Translations under genes and position numbers: made by a program
In this document: positions 63,261 through 64,000 of the stretch, one piece after another
Position numbering within the stretch: the stretch's first letter is position 1
How the letters are laid out: each line of letters starts with the position of its first letter
Notes under the pieces: generated by a model
Seen by the model: only the letters and a program-made list of their open reading frames with translations
Databases searched by the model: none
Told to the model about the DNA's origin: nothing
DNA from: Bradyrhizobium diazoefficiens
Lineage (GTDB): Bacteria > Pseudomonadota > Alphaproteobacteria > Rhizobiales > Xanthobacteraceae
NCBI RefSeq assembly: GCF_016616885.1
Contig: NZ_CP067102.1
Span: 7,034,501-7,098,500 of the forward strand
Length of the DNA stretch: 64,000 nucleotides
Reading direction: 5' to 3'

Positions 63261-63830
63261 GTGACGGTCGATGCCAATCCTTTCGACGCGCAGCATTTCA
63301 AGCAGGCGATGCGCCAATGCGCCGGTGCAGTCGCGCTGGTCACGGTCGGCGCCGAGCACGGCAAGCGCACCGGACTGACGGTGACATCGGCCTGCTCGCT
63401 GTCGGACAATCCGCCCTCGCTCATCGTCTGCGTCAACCGCAACGCCAGCGCCCACGCCCGCATCCGCGAGGAAGGCGCCTTCGCGATCAATTTTTTGCAC
63501 GAGGATCACGCGCTGCTGGCGCTCACGTTCAGCGGCCAGAAGGGCGTCAATGGCGACGACCGTTTCGCGTTCGGTCAGTGGACGCGCGGCGCGACCGGCG
63601 CACCGGTACTGATGGACGCGGTCGCCTCCTTCGATTGCGTGCTGGCGCAGGAGTTCGAGACCAAGACGCACTCGATCTTCGTCGGCGAGGTGCGCTACGT
63701 CTCGCATTCCGACGGCGCCGCGCCGCTGGTCTATCTGCGCAGCAGCTTCCACGTGCCTCACGAAATCCGCGAGACCGTTTCAGTCGGCGACCTCGATTCG
63801 CGGCATCTTAGCTGGACGGATTTTTCGTAA
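63261..63830 (+). CDS. Flavin reductase (FMN-dependent monooxygenase partner)
   Basis: 189 residues with a GTG start preceded by GGAG. Flavin-reductase-like split barrel: FKQAMRQCAGAVALVTVGAEH, GLTVTSACSLSDNPPSLIVCVN, and EEGAFAINFLHEDH are the usual FMN-contacting strands, followed by FDCVLAQEFETKTHSIFVGEV. It reduces FMN with NAD(P)H and supplies FMNH2 to the LLM protein. It begins 57 bp after that gene's stop, in the same operon. Confidence 0.93.
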   Translation: MTVDANPFDAQHFKQAMRQCAGAVALVTVGAEHGKRTGLTVTSACSLSDNPPSLIVCVNRNASAHARIREEGAFAINFLHEDHALLALTFSGQKGVNGDDRFAFGQWTRGATGAPVLMDAVASFDCVLAQEFETKTHSIFVGEVRYVSHSDGAAPLVYLRSSFHVPHEIRETVSVGDLDSRHLSWTDFS

Positions 63831-63835
63831 GGGCG

Positions 63836-64000
63836 CTACTGCGCGGTCTCGATCTTCAGCTGCTTGATCTTGCGATACAGCGTGGCGCGGCTGAGTTTTA
63901 GCGCGCGGGCCGCCTCAGTGACTCGGCCACCGTGCTTGCGAAGAGCCTCGATGATCGTGGCGCGCTCAGCCGCTTCAAGATCCGTCTCCGCCGTCCTCCC
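63836..64000 (-). CDS. C-terminal end of a Fis-type transcriptional activator (partial)
   Basis: Only the last 54 residues are in the window; the gene continues beyond it. The visible part is a Fis-family HTH: ERATIIEALRKHGGRVTEAA followed by RALKLSRATLYRKIKQLKIE. This is the DNA-binding end of sigma-54-dependent activators such as AcoR-type regulators. The stop is 6 bp from the convergent flavin reductase stop. It is the likely activator of the sigma-54 promoter at 62025-62040 and would bind the dyads at 61901-61940. Confidence 0.85.
   Translation of the reverse strand, partial: GRTAETDLEAAERATIIEALRKHGGRVTEAARALKLSRATLYRKIKQLKIETAQ

Noticed and set aside
62055..63761. Minus-strand open frame of 568 codons across the monooxygenase and reductase genes
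   Set aside because: It spans two convincing plus-strand genes and their spacer and shows no domain.

Overview
The window reads as chromosomal DNA of a Bradyrhizobium-type alphaproteobacterium (Nitrobacteraceae). Supporting signs are the high-GC codon usage, a 999-residue bifunctional PutA with its catalytic cysteine at position 792 (the size and numbering I recall for the Bradyrhizobium enzyme), a CyaC-type redox adenylate cyclase, many solute-catabolism genes without a common theme, and several families of dispersed palindromic repeats between genes. I see no rRNA, tRNA, CRISPR array, phage or plasmid functions. The only mobile element is one IS110-type insertion sequence.

Layout. 0-6 kb: the 3' half of an aldo/keto reductase, a small nuclease-fold-like protein, an acetolactate-synthase-like ThDP enzyme, an L,D-transpeptidase, a DUF2927 protein and a threonine-synthase-like PLP enzyme. 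6-9.5 kb: a three-gene cluster (GTP-cyclohydrolase-II-like URC1, DUF1688/URC4, uracil phosphoribosyltransferase) that matches the URC route of uracil degradation. 9.8-12.4 kb: two tandem CYP153-type alkane-hydroxylating P450s. 12.7-18.8 kb: a LysR regulator divergent from an acyl-CoA dehydrogenase / family III CoA-transferase / mesaconyl-CoA-hydratase-like / benzoylformate-decarboxylase-like set. 18.8-24.7 kb: an SDR, a hemolysin III protein, a YcjX-YcjF pair and a GT39-type glycosyltransferase.

24.9-34.4 kb: the CyaC-like cyclase (diheme-b anchor, 2Fe-2S domain, class III cyclase), a SorAB-like sulfite dehydrogenase, a cold-shock protein, an Lrp-type regulator divergent from putA, and a second family III CoA-transferase. 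34.4-45.5 kb: envelope and hypothetical proteins, a cyclic-nucleotide-binding protein translationally coupled to a metallo-beta-lactamase-fold enzyme, a LemA/TPM cluster, an orphan CoxL-like molybdenum hydroxylase subunit, a DHDPS-family aldolase and an outer-membrane-type protein. 45.7-51.8 kb: an HtrA-like pseudoprotease coupled to a LuxR-HTH protein, a convergent two-component system, a Gly/His-rich secreted protein and Tex. 52-53.7 kb: the IS110 element inside a dispersed repeat. 54-58.5 kb: a cyanuric acid/barbiturate ring-opening amidohydrolase, an amidase, a double-hotdog thioesterase and a duplicated small membrane protein. 58.5-64 kb: a dgoK-dgoA-poxB gene run on the minus strand, then a luciferase-like monooxygenase and flavin reductase preceded by an excellent sigma-54 promoter with two upstream dyads, and the C-terminal end of a Fis-type regulator.

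Functionally the window is a mosaic of small catabolic units (pyrimidine, alkane, acyl-CoA, sulfite, proline, galactonate, ring amide), each with few or no dedicated transporters, interspersed with signalling genes. The most rewarding places for follow-up are the URC cluster with its unusual UPRT, the redox cyclase plus the cNMP-binding/MBL pair, the sigma-54 monooxygenase locus, and the IS110 element with a structured noncoding end.
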